Notes: generated by a model not told the origin, from the sequence alone. A stretch of 36,095 bases of DNA from Nocardia carnea (GCF_029868325.1 NZ_JARWNW010000039.1:1-36095), one strand, 5' to 3'; shown: positions 1-8,444, counted from the stretch's first letter. Made by a program: numbers and translations.

Positions 1-200
1 GTCGGAGGGTGAGTCGTGATCGGCCGACCGAACACGGCGGATAGCCTCCGGCGCATCGGAACCGGGGGTTCTGTGATGAGTGAATTCGGACAACAACGAC
101 TGCTGCCGCCGCGTCAGCACGGCACCTCGTGGCGTGAATACGATTGTTCGACAGGCTTATGCCGCGCCGACGGAGTCGGCGCCAAAAATACAGACACCTC
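1..200. other. left edge, no gene recognised
   Basis: I see no convincing gene here. Plus-strand open frames crossing this stretch are Arg/Asp/Ser-rich translations that run antisense to the Ser-repeat gene on the minus strand, and they have no family likeness. The C-terminal end of that minus-strand gene lies just to the right. Confidence 0.5.
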
Positions 201-548
201 TCACGTTTGGCAGTGGCGGGTCGGGGCGACCCGGAGGTCGGGTTCGTCCGCGACCACCCGTAGCCCGGGCCGTTCCTCCGGACTCGAATGGTTACCCATC
301 CACGACAGCAGCGACCAGCGCGACAGCCCGGACAGCGCCGAACCGAGGCTCAGGAACGACCCGCTGGAGATGAGCGATCCGAAGGATCCGATCGAACCGA
401 TCGACAGTACCGATCCGGCGCTGCCGATGGACAGTATGGAATACGCCGATCCGATCGACAGGATCGACCCTTCGGATCTGATGGACAGAATCGACCGCGA
501 CGCGCGCCGACTCCGGATCGACCTGTGCGAATGCTCGACAGTCGCCAT
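201..548 (-). CDS. small Ser-x-x triplet-repeat protein, function unknown
   Basis: The predicted protein has 115 residues. From Ser19 to Ser82 a serine stands at every third position without a break (22 triplets). Within this, a nine-residue unit of the type SILSIGSAG repeats about seven times (residues 19-81) and decays into SGLSRWSLLSW. The second and third positions of the triplets are mostly Ile, Leu, Val or Gly, so the chain could alternate a Ser face with an apolar face, as in a solenoid; that is inference. The N-terminus is basic (SHRSIRSRRASR) and the C-terminal 30 residues are not repetitive. The ATG follows a GGGG stretch by about 3 nt, and a TAAACC hexamer lies 6 nt upstream of it, so either a weak ribosome site or a leaderless start is possible. 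It lies 70 nt downstream of the secreted-protein gene on the same strand. I recall similar Ser-repeat proteins in other actinobacteria but cannot name a family. Confidence 0.6.
   Translation of the reverse strand: MATVEHSHRSIRSRRASRSILSIRSEGSILSIGSAYSILSIGSAGSVLSIGSIGSFGSLISSGSFLSLGSALSGLSRWSLLSWMGNHSSPEERPGLRVVADEPDLRVAPTRHCQT
306..521 (-). repeat. degenerate 27-bp tandem repeat inside the Ser-repeat gene
   Basis: These bases encode residues 10-81 of the Ser-repeat protein as eight 27-bp units. On the plus strand they read as recurring GATCCGATCGACAG-like and GATGGACAG-like strings. Units 2-5 are the best conserved; the outer ones are degenerate. Confidence 0.6.
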
Positions 549-618
549 ATCCCCGGTTTACCACAATCGGGCCTGTTTTCCGGCGCATGAAGGCGCCGGA
601 AATACAGTGGGTTGGTGA

Positions 619-1410
619 CTAGCCGACGGTGAAGAAGCCCAGGGTCGGGGCGAAGGAGCAGGTGCGCGCCTCGGTTTCGGTGGCCTGGGTGGTGAGCCCG
701 CCGCCGATGACCGCGACCACGCGCCCGGTGCCCGTGTTTGCGATTGCCGAAAGCGTCGCGGGACCGTCGGGGTTGATCTTGGCTTCGTCGGTGAGTACCT
801 CGGTGCCGACGGCGCCGGTATCGATGTTGCGCCACTGCACCGTCATCGGCTGCGGCTGTTCGGCCGTGGGCCGTTCGGTGCCGAGCGCGGTGAACACGAA
901 ACCTGTCTGGCCTGCGGCCGGGCCGGGCGGCGGCAGATGCGCCGGGCCGGGAACCGCGAGCGCCGTGCCGACGGAGTCACCGGACGGGGCGATGCAGCCC
1001 TTACCGATCGTCGGGTAGAGGAACTGGGCGATCACCGGCCCGGATTCCGGGATATCGGGGCCGCCGCCACCGCTTCCGTCCAGGAAGGTGATGACCCGTT
1101 CCAGGGTCGATTTGATCTGCGGGGGCAGATTCACCGTATCCAGCAGGGCGCGGGCCTGAGCCAGGATCGCGGCCTGGGGGCTACCCGGCGCGGCAACGTC
1201 TTGGGCGATGGGCGCCGCCGGCGGATTGACGATGACCGGGGCCAGGGCGGCGAGAACGTCGACCGGGACCCCTTCGGGGACCATCGGGACGCTGTTCACC
1301 GATGTCTGGGGGGCCGGGGCCGCGACGGCCGGCGCGGGCGCCACGAGGGAGGCGCCCGCCGCAATGGCGAGCGCGGACATTGCGATCCGCGATCCTCGGG
1401 TGCGAAGCAC
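619..1410 (-). CDS. secreted Ala/Pro-rich protein, Rv1157c/Rv1158c-like position
   Basis: This predicted 263-residue protein starts at a GTG. The first 30 residues look like a Sec signal peptide: basic start (MLRTRGSRIA), hydrophobic core SALAIAAGASLVAP, and a likely cut after AVA-AP around residue 31. The mature part begins Ala/Pro-rich, then a Gly/Pro-rich linker (GSGGGGPDIPESGP) leads to a more folded-looking C-terminal half. Two cysteines (GKGCIAPSG and ARTCSF) could form a disulfide outside the cell. An AGGACGG sequence sits about 12 nt before the GTG. It is divergent from pimE. In M. tuberculosis two Ala/Pro-rich secreted proteins, Rv1157c and Rv1158c, hold the equivalent place, which supports but does not prove homology. 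Function is unknown. Confidence 0.8.
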   Translation of the reverse strand: MLRTRGSRIAMSALAIAAGASLVAPAPAVAAPAPQTSVNSVPMVPEGVPVDVLAALAPVIVNPPAAPIAQDVAAPGSPQAAILAQARALLDTVNLPPQIKSTLERVITFLDGSGGGGPDIPESGPVIAQFLYPTIGKGCIAPSGDSVGTALAVPGPAHLPPPGPAAGQTGFVFTALGTERPTAEQPQPMTVQWRNIDTGAVGTEVLTDEAKINPDGPATLSAIANTGTGRVVAVIGGGLTTQATETEARTCSFAPTLGFFTVG

Positions 1411-1784
1411 TGGTCTAGCCGTCCTTACCTCGGGTACATCTGGGCGACGCTGAAAAGCCGTCGTTTCGGGGTCACTCTAAGGACACTGGCGCGCGTTGTA
1501 CAGCACCGGGGTAGCGATTGCGACCCCTATTTCGCTGTGATACCAGACAGTAGCGGGTAACCATTGTGACATGTGTGAAATTTGAGTCGAATGTATATGT
1601 GTGTCGCGTGGGGTAACCCGATGTTTCGGACATCGCCGGTTTCCGTTCGCCGACACCAGCGGACGATCCGGCCAACCGGTCGCACAGCGCCACCACACGG
1701 TCGGGTTAATGTATTCCGCGCCGGAAACACCTGCCGCCGCGCCGGGGCCGGCCGCCGACCCGGACCGACTCGAAAGCCCACGTC
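1411..1784. other. intergenic region between divergent secreted-protein gene and pimE
   Basis: No full gene is visible in this 374-nt gap. It contains the GC-poorest patch nearby (about 1560-1605, with TTTGAGT and GTATATGT), a plausible site for promoters, but I cannot assign -35/-10 pairs with confidence. From the ATG at 1709, in a frame different from pimE, the translation MYSAPETPAAAPGPAADPD resembles the Ala/Pro-rich cytoplasmic tail seen at the start of many actinobacterial membrane glycosyltransferases. It may be the true pimE N-terminus put out of frame. Confidence 0.5.
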
Positions 1785-3047
1785 TTGAATCAGCCCAGCG
1801 CCCGGACCGACCTTCGGGGGTTCACACCGTTTCGCCTGGCCCTGGCGGCACTGGGAATCAGCGTGGCGGTGCGCCTGCTGTGGATGCTGCTGACGCCCAA
1901 CGGTATGAACCTGGTGGATCTGCACGTCTACGTGGACGGTTCGGCGTCGCTGCTCACCGACCGTCTCTACGATTTCACCTACGCCGAGAAAACTCCGGAT
2001 TTCCCGCTTCCCTTCACCTATCCGCCGTTCGCCGCGGTCGTCTTCTTCCCGCTGCATTTCCTGCCGTTCACGGTGGTCGCGGTGCTGTGGTTGTTCGCGA
2101 TCGTCGCCGCCCTCTACTGGGTGGTGCGGATCGCCTTCGAATTGATGCTGGGTCCGGCGGCGTTGACCGAGCGGCGGTGGCGAACCGCCACGGTGGCGTG
2201 GACGGCGGTGGGGCTGTGGTTCGAACCCGTACGCACCACGATCGACTACGGGCAGGTGAACGTCTTCCTGATGCTCGGGGTGATGCTCGCCATCCGCAGT
2301 ACGCGGTGGTGGATCTCGGGGACGCTGGTCGGGCTGGTCGCGGGAATCAAGCTGACACCGGCGATCAGCGGGCTGTATTTCCTGGCGCGGCGCCGCTGGC
2401 TCGCGGCGGTCTGGTCGGCGGTGGTCTTCGGCCTGACGGTCGGGGCCAGTTTCCTGATCAACCCTCAGGAGACCCGGCGCTACTTCGGCACCCTGCTCGG
2501 TGATGCCGACCGGATCGGCCCGGTGGGTTCGGTGTGGAACCAATCCCTGCGCGGGGCGCTGAGCCGGCTGCTGGGTACCGATGTCGGCACCGGGCCGTGG
2601 TGGATCGCCGGCGTACTGGTGATGGCAGCACTGGGCTGGTTCGCCTGGCGGGCGCTGCGTCGCGACGATCTGCTGGGTACCGCGCTGATCGTGCAGTTGT
2701 TCGGGTTGCTGATCTCGCCGATCTCCTGGTCACATCATTGGGGCTGGCTGCTGCCGACGGTCCTGTGGCTGCTCTACGGACCGTTCCGGGAGGTGGCCGG
2801 TGCGAAGATCCTGGCCGGATACTGGCTGGTCACCACCCTGGTGGGCGCACCGTGGGTGCTGTCGTTCCTGCAGGATTCGATCTGGACGATCTCGCGGTGG
2901 GGGGTGTGGTCGTGGCTGGGCGCCGTCGATGTGATCGGCGTGCTCGCGCTCTACTCCTGGACCATCTGGGCGGGCCGGGCGGTGTCCCGGGTCAACGCCC
3001 CGCCAGCCGATCTATCTCCCGGGCCAGCGCCACGTCCTGTGCCGTGA
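1785..3047 (+). CDS. pimE: PimE-like polyprenyl-phosphate-mannose alpha-1,2-mannosyltransferase (GT87)
   Basis: PimE adds the fifth mannose to phosphatidylinositol tetramannoside on the outer face of the membrane, using polyprenyl-phosphate mannose. The predicted protein has 420 residues and about ten hydrophobic segments, which fits family GT87 (DUF2029). After the first membrane segment comes the loop NLVDLHVYVDG (residues 43-53), the DLxVYxxG motif of these enzymes that holds the acidic catalytic residue. SPISWSHHWGWLLP near residue 310 is another family motif. The only usual start codon in this frame is a TTG without a clear ribosome site; an in-frame TAA lies at 1707. The neighbours (secreted Ala/Pro-rich protein, pterin dehydratase, typA, lpqW, mshB) match the pimE region of M. 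tuberculosis (Rv1159). Another GT87 mannosyltransferase of lipomannan synthesis is the main alternative. Its 3' end overlaps the convergent dehydratase gene by 56 nt. Confidence 0.85.
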   Translation: MNQPSARTDLRGFTPFRLALAALGISVAVRLLWMLLTPNGMNLVDLHVYVDGSASLLTDRLYDFTYAEKTPDFPLPFTYPPFAAVVFFPLHFLPFTVVAVLWLFAIVAALYWVVRIAFELMLGPAALTERRWRTATVAWTAVGLWFEPVRTTIDYGQVNVFLMLGVMLAIRSTRWWISGTLVGLVAGIKLTPAISGLYFLARRRWLAAVWSAVVFGLTVGASFLINPQETRRYFGTLLGDADRIGPVGSVWNQSLRGALSRLLGTDVGTGPWWIAGVLVMAALGWFAWRALRRDDLLGTALIVQLFGLLISPISWSHHWGWLLPTVLWLLYGPFREVAGAKILAGYWLVTTLVGAPWVLSFLQDSIWTISRWGVWSWLGAVDVIGVLALYSWTIWAGRAVSRVNAPPADLSPGPAPRPVP

Positions 3048-3282
3048 GCCCGCCCGCGGAATGCGTGGACAGGACGAAGGTCACCTTGCGCCAGCGGATA
3101 TCGATATCCGGATGGTGATTCGCCGCCTCGGCGGCCTCCGCGACGCGGCGCACGAGTTCGATACCGGCGAGGAAGGACGGCGCCTGCACGGTGCGGTTGA
3201 TCGTATCGCCGGCACGCGACCAGTCCGGCAGCGAATCGAGGGCGTCGGTGATCTCGGTTTCGGTGAGCAGTGGTGTGGTCAT
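2992..3282 (-). CDS. pterin-4-alpha-carbinolamine dehydratase (Rv1159A-like)
   Basis: This 96-residue protein has the normal length of a 4a-hydroxytetrahydrobiopterin dehydratase, which removes water from 4a-hydroxy-tetrahydropterin to regenerate the pterin cofactor. The active-site signature EAANHHPDIDIRWRKV (about residues 52-67) holds the His pair of the family, followed by the strand VTFVLSTHSAGGLTAQD with a further conserved His. The start ATG is preceded 6 nt upstream by TACCAC, and no clear ribosome site is seen, so a leaderless transcript is possible. It is convergent with pimE and overlaps it by 56 nt, the same pairing as Rv1159 and Rv1159A in M. tuberculosis. As no pterin-dependent hydroxylase lies nearby, its substrate in this organism is uncertain. 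Confidence 0.9.
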   Translation of the reverse strand: MTTPLLTETEITDALDSLPDWSRAGDTINRTVQAPSFLAGIELVRRVAEAAEAANHHPDIDIRWRKVTFVLSTHSAGGLTAQDVALAREIDRLAGR

Positions 3283-3357
3283 ACCGCTGTGGTACCCCGC
3301 GAATTCGCATTCTCACAACAGTGGTCACCGGCGATTCGCCTCGCGGCGCTGATCGGC

Positions 3358-3534
3358 TCAGGCGGCGCGGGCTTTCTTCAGGCCCTTTTTCAATTCCTTA
3401 CCGGTGGCGCCCGCGGCTTCCAGGCGTTTCATCCGCATGATCACGACAGGGCATTTCACGCAGCGCGTCTTCTTTCGACAGCACTTCTTCTTCGGCTTGA
3501 GGCTCGACACCTCTTTCGCCTTGACCTTGCCCAT
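3358..3534 (-). CDS. 58-residue Lys/Cys-rich conserved small protein
   Basis: This gene is too short to stand out by length, but it looks real. Its predicted protein starts MGKVKAKEVSSLKPKKKCC and has 58 residues, about a third of them Lys or Arg. Four cysteines form a CC-x5-C-x2-C arrangement (C18, C19, C25, C28), a possible zinc or metal knot, and the C-terminal half is a predicted basic helix (RLEAAGATGKELKKGLKKAR). I recognise it as a short protein conserved in Nocardia, Rhodococcus and mycobacteria, with no known function; nucleic-acid or ribosome binding would fit the charge, but this is inference. The ATG is preceded by TATGCT exactly 7 nt upstream, so the mRNA is probably leaderless. 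A longer frame reading in from 4089 is antisense to typA and spurious. It is divergent from typA. Confidence 0.8.
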   Translation of the reverse strand: MGKVKAKEVSSLKPKKKCCRKKTRCVKCPVVIMRMKRLEAAGATGKELKKGLKKARAA

Positions 3535-3541
3535 GAGGGTT

Positions 3542-3572
3542 AGCATACCCTTACCTTGGGCGGCGCGAACAA
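3542..3572 (-). promoter_or_regulatory. leaderless-type promoter of the small Lys/Cys protein
   Basis: On the minus strand, TATGCT (3547-3542) ends 7 nt before the ATG at 3534, the spacing expected when transcription starts at the start codon. A possible -35, TTGTTC (3572-3567), lies 19 nt further upstream, slightly long for a standard spacer. Confidence 0.45.
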
Positions 3573-3682
3573 GCGACCAAAGGCCCCGGTAGGGTATACC
3601 CGGCCCAGATGCCCGGTGAGTCCTTATCTCCCTATTCCAGGGTCCGACCGAGAAGCAACAGCCAACAGCAGGAGGAACCGGC

Positions 3683-5581
3683 GTGTCGTCTGCACGCGAT
3701 TTTCGCAACGTCGCCATCGTGGCACACGTCGACCACGGCAAGACGACGCTCGTCGACGCCATGCTGCGACAGTCCGGCGCTTTCGCCGAACGTGCCGAAC
3801 TCGTCGATCGAGTGATGGATTCCGGCGATCTGGAGCGCGAGAAGGGCATCACCATTCTCGCCAAGAACACCGCCGTACACCGGCACCATCCGGACGGCAG
3901 CGTCACCGTCATCAATGTCATCGACACCCCCGGCCACGCCGATTTCGGCGGTGAGGTCGAACGCGGCCTGTCCATGGTCGACGGTGTGGTGCTGCTCGTG
4001 GACGCCTCCGAGGGGCCGCTGCCGCAGACCCGGTTCGTCCTGCGCAAGGCCCTCGCGGCCTGTCTGCCGGTGATCCTGGTGGTCAACAAGACCGACCGAC
4101 CCGACGCCCGGATCGCCGAGGTCGTCGAGGAAAGCCACGATCTACTGCTGGACCTCGCCTCCGATCTCGACGACGATGCCGCCGAGGCCGCCGAACTCGC
4201 CCTCGATCTGCCCGTGCTCTATGCGTCGGGCCGCGCGGGCAAGGCATCCAAGGAGCAGCCGCAGAACGGCGAGGTGCCGAACGCGGAGAACCTGGACGCA
4301 CTGTTCGATGTGCTGCTCGAGAACATTCCCGCCCCCAAGGGCGATTCGACCGCGCCGCTGCAGGCCCACGTCACCAACCTCGACGCATCGGCCTTCCTGG
4401 GCCGGCTTGCGCTGGTGCGGGTCCACAACGGCGAACTCCGCAAGGGGCAGAACGTCGCGTGGATGCACGCGGACGGCGTGAAGAACGTCAAGATCACCGA
4501 ACTGCTGCAGACCGTCGGGGTCGAGCGGCAGCCGGGTGAGGTCGCGGTGGCCGGCGATATCGTCGCCGTCGCCGGTATCGCCGACATCATGATCGGCGAT
4601 ACCCTCGCCGATCCCGACGAGCCCGTCGCGCTGCCCCGGATCACGGTGGACCAGCCCGCCATCTCGGTGGTCATCGGCACCAATACCTCGCCGCTGGTCG
4701 GCCGGGTACAGGGGCACAAGCTCACCGCCCGGATGGTGAAATCGCGGCTCGATCAGGAACTGGTCGGCAATGTCTCGCTGCGGGTGCTCGATATCGGCCG
4801 CCCGGACGCCTGGGAGGTGCAGGGCCGTGGTGAACTCGCCCTCGCCATCCTGGTCGAGCAGATGCGGCGCGAGGGCTTCGAGCTGACCGTCGGCAAACCG
4901 CAGGTGGTGACCCGCCAGGTCGACGGCAAGGTGCACGAGCCGTTCGAAGAGCTCACCATCGACTGCCCGGACGAATACCTGGGCGCCATCACCCAGCTGC
5001 TGGCCGCCCGCAAAGGCAAGATGGTGCAGATGAACAACCATGCCGCGGGCTGGGTCCGGATGGAGTTCATCGTGCCCTCGCGCGGGCTGATCGGGTTCCG
5101 TACCGATTTCCTCACCGAGACCCGCGGCACCGGTATCGCCAACGCGGTCTCGCACGGTTACGCGCCGTGGGCCGGCGAGATCCGGGCTCGGCACACCGGA
5201 TCGCTGGTGTCCGACAGGTCCGGCAGCGTGACGCCGTTCGCCATGATCCAGCTCGCCGACCGCGGGCAGTTCTTCGTGGAACCCGGTGCGGAAACGTATG
5301 AGGGCATGGTCGTCGGGATCAACCCGCGCGCCGAGGACCTCGATATCAATGTGACCAAGGAGAAGAAGCTCACCAATATGCGCTCCTCCACCGCCGATGT
5401 GATGGAGACGCTCGCCAAACCACTGCAGCTGGACCTGGAAGCGGCCATGGAATTCTGCGCGGCCGACGAATGTGTCGAGGTGACCCCGGAGATCGTGCGG
5501 GTGCGCAAGGTGACGCTGGCCGCCAATGAGCGGGCCCGGGAACTGTCCCGCCGCAAGGCCCGCGACCGGGCCGCGCTGTAA
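3683..5581 (+). CDS. typA: TypA/BipA translational GTPase
   Basis: TypA/BipA is a ribosome-binding GTPase related to EF-G that helps ribosome assembly and stress adaptation. The predicted protein has 632 residues, normal for the family. G1 AHVDHGKT is at residues 14-21, followed by the switch-I motif EREKGITI, G3 DTPGHADF and G4 NKTDRP. Domain II and the EF-G-like C-terminal domains follow, including the conserved stretches [19 protein letters not shown] and [19 protein letters not shown]. The GTG start is fixed by a strong AGGAGG at 3670-3675, 7 nt upstream. lpqW follows on the same strand after 50 nt but appears to have its own leaderless promoter. The same order typA-lpqW occurs in M. tuberculosis (Rv1165-Rv1166). 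Confidence 0.97.
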   Translation: MSSARDFRNVAIVAHVDHGKTTLVDAMLRQSGAFAERAELVDRVMDSGDLEREKGITILAKNTAVHRHHPDGSVTVINVIDTPGHADFGGEVERGLSMVDGVVLLVDASEGPLPQTRFVLRKALAACLPVILVVNKTDRPDARIAEVVEESHDLLLDLASDLDDDAAEAAELALDLPVLYASGRAGKASKEQPQNGEVPNAENLDALFDVLLENIPAPKGDSTAPLQAHVTNLDASAFLGRLALVRVHNGELRKGQNVAWMHADGVKNVKITELLQTVGVERQPGEVAVAGDIVAVAGIADIMIGDTLADPDEPVALPRITVDQPAISVVIGTNTSPLVGRVQGHKLTARMVKSRLDQELVGNVSLRVLDIGRPDAWEVQGRGELALAILVEQMRREGFELTVGKPQVVTRQVDGKVHEPFEELTIDCPDEYLGAITQLLAARKGKMVQMNNHAAGWVRMEFIVPSRGLIGFRTDFLTETRGTGIANAVSHGYAPWAGEIRARHTGSLVSDRSGSVTPFAMIQLADRGQFFVEPGAETYEGMVVGINPRAEDLDINVTKEKKLTNMRSSTADVMETLAKPLQLDLEAAMEFCAADECVEVTPEIVRVRKVTLAANERARELSRRKARDRAAL

Positions 5582-5618
5582 CCGGTTTCGCCGCCGGACG
5601 TGACCGCCGGGCGTTGGG

Positions 5619-5624
5619 TAGAGT
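5619..5624 (+). promoter_or_regulatory. leaderless-type -10 element of lpqW
   Basis: TAGAGT ends 7 nt before the ATG at 5632. This supports that ATG as the start in preference to the in-frame GTG at 5623 or TTG at 5614. Confidence 0.45.
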
Positions 5625-5631
5625 GCCGAGG

Positions 5632-7419
5632 ATGATTTCGGGGAGGCGCGCGGTGTGGCGCGGGCTGCTGGTGCTGTTGGCGGTGCTCGTTCCGGTACTG
5701 GCCGGATGCACCGCCGACCCGCCGCCGCCCATCGCCAGTACCGACAGCCCGAAAACCGAACCGGCGCTGCCGACCAAGAACACGGTGGTGGTGGCGGTCG
5801 ACGATATCGGGATCGGGTTCAACCCGCATCTGCGGTCGAATCAGTCCCCGGCGACGTCGGCGGTTGCGGCCATGGTGCTGCCGAGCCCCTTCCGGCCGAC
5901 CCCGGATCCGGCGGCGCCCGGCGCGACGCTGTGGGTACCGGATACCGCCTTGCTCGAATCGGCGACGGTTACCTCGCAGGCACCGTTCACCATCACCTAC
6001 CGGCTGAAGGATCAGGCCAACTGGTCCGACGGCGCGCCCATCGCGGCCGAGGATTTCTGGTACCTGTGGCAGCAGATGATCACCCAGCCCGGAGTGATCG
6101 ATCCCGCCGGGTACCGGCTCATCTCCGACGTCCGCTCGTCGGGCGGCGGGAAAACCGTCACCGTGGTCCTGAACGAGCCGTATCCGGCGTGGCCGCAGTT
6201 GTTCGCGAACCTGCTGCCCTCGCATCTGATGAAGGATTCGCCGGGCGGTTTCCAGCGCACACTGGTCGAGCAGATCCCGGTATCGGGCGGTAACTTCACC
6301 ATCGAATCCGCCGATCCCGGCCGCGACGAGATCCTGCTGGAACGCAACGACCGGTTCTGGGGCACTCCGGCCCGGCCCGATCAGATCCTGCTGCGCCGGG
6401 GCGGCACCACCGCCCAGCTCGCCGATTCGCTGCGCAACGGCGATACCCAGATGGCGCTCGTACACGGCGGTGTCGCCACCGAGGCCCAGCTCGCCGCGAT
6501 TCCCTCGGTGCGGACCGCGATCATGCCGCAATCCCGGCAGCTGCGGCTGACTCTCAACGGCCGCGACGGTGTCCTCGCCGATCACCGCGTGCGCACGGCG
6601 GTCCTCGCGCTGCTGGACCCGGCGCTACTGGCCACCGTCGGCGCCCAGACCGGCAACTGGGTGGAACCGGTTCGCGCGCAGGTGCTCTCCCCCTCCGACC
6701 CCGGCTACACCCCCACCCAGCCGCCGCCGCTCAACGCCGACCAGGCCTTCGGGCTGCTGGCCGAGGCCGGTTTCGGCCGGGCGCCGGAACCACCACCGGT
6801 CTCGGCCACCTCCCCCGCACCGCGACCGCGTTCGCTGGCCCGCAACGGTGAACCCCTCGTCCTGCGGATCGGTGCGGTGACCGGCGACGATACCGCCCTT
6901 GCCGTCGCCAATACCGCCGCCGACCAGCTGCGCAGCGCCGGAATCGACGCGTCGGTGCGTAATCTGCCGGCCGACGAGCTGTACGGGAAAGAACTGGTCG
7001 AGAACACCATCGACGCCGTTGTCGGCTGGGAGGCGACCGGTGGTGACCCCGCGACGGCACTGGCCTCCCGCTACGGTTGTCCGCCCGCGGCGCCCGCCGA
7101 GGCGCCCGAAGACGGTGAGCAGGAATCCGAAACCGAGGTGCCTGCCGCCGTGGAAGCGGCGCGGCAGGCGCCCAGCAATCTGTCGGGTGTCTGCGATCCG
7201 CAGTTCCAGCCGGCGATCGACGGAGCCCTGCGCGGGGTCGAGGTGCCCCGCACGCTGGCCGACGCCGAACCACGGCTGTGGGGCGAATCGATCGTCTTGC
7301 CGATCGTGCAGGACAATGTGGTCGCCGCAGCCGGCCCGTCGGTGGACGGTGCCTCGCTCAGCGGAGCCATCCAGGCGGGCATCTTCGGTGACGCGGCGAT
7401 GTGGCGGCGGATCCCGTGA
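5632..7419 (+). CDS. lpqW: LpqW-like lipoprotein, family-5 solute-binding fold
   Basis: LpqW in mycobacteria is a lipoprotein that steers phosphatidylinositol mannosides between polar PIMs and lipomannan/lipoarabinomannan. The predicted protein has 595 residues from the ATG. A lipoprotein signal peptide ends in the lipobox LAGC with Cys26. The rest resembles an ABC family-5 peptide-binding protein: KNTVVVAVDDIGIGFNPHL near the start, WSDGAPIAAEDFWYLWQQM, and NDRFWGTPARPDQILLRRGG. A Pro-rich linker (about residues 380-400) and a second acidic/Ala-rich insert (APAEAPEDGEQESETEVPAA) interrupt the C-terminal lobe. No ABC permease or ATPase genes accompany it, which fits a non-transport role. A direct neighbour of mshB and close to pimE, it is placed as Rv1166 is. 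TTG 5614 and GTG 5623 are alternative starts. Confidence 0.85.
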   Translation: MISGRRAVWRGLLVLLAVLVPVLAGCTADPPPPIASTDSPKTEPALPTKNTVVVAVDDIGIGFNPHLRSNQSPATSAVAAMVLPSPFRPTPDPAAPGATLWVPDTALLESATVTSQAPFTITYRLKDQANWSDGAPIAAEDFWYLWQQMITQPGVIDPAGYRLISDVRSSGGGKTVTVVLNEPYPAWPQLFANLLPSHLMKDSPGGFQRTLVEQIPVSGGNFTIESADPGRDEILLERNDRFWGTPARPDQILLRRGGTTAQLADSLRNGDTQMALVHGGVATEAQLAAIPSVRTAIMPQSRQLRLTLNGRDGVLADHRVRTAVLALLDPALLATVGAQTGNWVEPVRAQVLSPSDPGYTPTQPPPLNADQAFGLLAEAGFGRAPEPPPVSATSPAPRPRSLARNGEPLVLRIGAVTGDDTALAVANTAADQLRSAGIDASVRNLPADELYGKELVENTIDAVVGWEATGGDPATALASRYGCPPAAPAEAPEDGEQESETEVPAAVEAARQAPSNLSGVCDPQFQPAIDGALRGVEVPRTLADAEPRLWGESIVLPIVQDNVVAAAGPSVDGASLSGAIQAGIFGDAAMWRRIP

Positions 7420-8321
7420 CGCCCGACGCCGAACGCACACCCGCCCCAGAAGGCGGGCTGTTGCTGGTGCACGCCCACCCGGACGACGAAAGTATCACCA
7501 CCGGTGGCACCGTCGCGCACTATCGCCGGCTCGGGGTCCCGGTCACCGTGGTGACCTGCACGCTCGGTGAAGAAGGCGAGATCATCGGCGACACCTGGGC
7601 CGGATTGGCCGCCGATCACGCCGACCAGCTCGGCGGCTACCGTATCGGCGAACTGACCCGCGCCCTCACCGAACTCGACGCCGGCGCGCCCTGTTTCCTC
7701 GGCGGTGCCGGCCGCTGGCGCGATTCCGGTATGGCCGGCACCCCCGCCGCCGATCATCCGCGCGCCTTCGTCCGGTCCGGTGACGCCGCCGTCGAGGCGC
7801 TGGCCGAAATGATCTTGCGGTTACGGCCCCGTGTGGTCGTGACCTACGACCCCCACGGGGGCTACGGGCATCCCGACCATATCCGGGCACATCAGGTCAC
7901 CACCGCCGCGGTGACGGCCGCCGCGGCCCGCGGCTGGGACACTCCCAAGCTCTACTGGACCGTGACCGACGCCGATATCCTGCGCGATCATCTGCGGGCG
8001 CTGGCCCGGCGCACTGTCGACGGCCTGCCCGGCGCCCTGCCGCCCGGGTGGCGGCTCGCGGCGGAAAACGAACTCGCCTGCGTACCGAGCGCCTCGGTGA
8101 CCACCACGATCGATGTGGCCGATGTATTGACCGCCAAACGTGCCGCGCTGCGGGCCCATGCCACCCAGCTGGCGGTCGCGCCGTCGGGGCGCGAGTTCGC
8201 GCTGACCAATATGGTCGCCCAGCCGGTTCTCCCCGAGGAGCACTACATACTGGCGCGCGGCCGGATCGGGCCGCGCGCCGCGGACGGCCGCGAAGACGAT
8301 CTGTTCGCCGGACTGGCGTAG
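7416..8321 (+). CDS. mshB: N-acetyl-GlcN-inositol deacetylase MshB (mycothiol biosynthesis)
   Basis: MshB is a zinc hydrolase that deacetylates N-acetylglucosaminyl-inositol, the second committed step of mycothiol synthesis. The predicted protein has about 301 residues (LmbE/PIG-L family). The zinc motif LLLVHAHPDDE sits near residues 12-22, with the His and Asp ligands of AHPDD. The third ligand His lies in YDPHGGYGHPDHIRAHQ (about residues 143-159). PPGWRLAAENELACVPSASVTT and the C-terminal EFALTNMVAQPVLPEEHYILARG are typical of MshB rather than of the mycothiol conjugate amidase Mca. GTG 7416 overlaps the lpqW stop as GTGA, pointing to translational coupling; the in-frame GTG at 7401 is an alternative start. 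Position matches Rv1170. Confidence 0.93.
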   Translation: MTPDAERTPAPEGGLLLVHAHPDDESITTGGTVAHYRRLGVPVTVVTCTLGEEGEIIGDTWAGLAADHADQLGGYRIGELTRALTELDAGAPCFLGGAGRWRDSGMAGTPAADHPRAFVRSGDAAVEALAEMILRLRPRVVVTYDPHGGYGHPDHIRAHQVTTAAVTAAAARGWDTPKLYWTVTDADILRDHLRALARRTVDGLPGALPPGWRLAAENELACVPSASVTTTIDVADVLTAKRAALRAHATQLAVAPSGREFALTNMVAQPVLPEEHYILARGRIGPRAADGREDDLFAGLA

Positions 8322-8344
8322 CCGCCGGGCACCGCGGCGCCGAA

Positions 8345-8350
8345 TACACT
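8345..8350 (+). promoter_or_regulatory. leaderless-type -10 element before the 28-codon ORF
   Basis: TACACT ends exactly 7 nt before the ATG at 8358, the same geometry as at lpqW, the TerD gene, the MoxR-like gene and two others in this window. Confidence 0.4.
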
Positions 8351-8357
8351 CGTCCGC

Positions 8358-8444
8358 ATGCAGCACTGGGAATTCGAGGGCGACCCGGCCCGCGCGGCGC
8401 GGGCGACAGCAGGTGCACCGCCGGCGACTCGGCCGCGCCGGTGA
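8358..8444 (+). CDS. 28-codon leader ORF coupled to the membrane-protein gene
   Basis: This short ORF begins MQHWEFEGDP and continues Ala/Arg/Pro-rich to residue 28. Two things support it: a TACACT hexamer 7 nt before the ATG (leaderless promoter geometry), and a stop codon (TGA 8442-8444) that overlaps the GTG start of the next gene as GTGA. The next gene has no clear ribosome site of its own, so it may depend on ribosomes that finish here. The peptide itself shows no motif I know. It could instead be the real N-terminus of the membrane protein, put out of frame by a sequence error. Confidence 0.45.
   Translation: MQHWEFEGDPARAARATAGAPPATRPRR

Noticed and set aside
16..618. 200-codon plus-strand open frame at the left edge
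   Set aside because: It runs antisense to the Ser-repeat gene, its Asp-Pro repeats are the mirror of the Ser repeats, and no ribosome site or family likeness supports it.
4142..6585. Long antisense frames opposite typA and lpqW
   Set aside because: Typical of high-GC shadow frames; the plus-strand genes are unmistakable.
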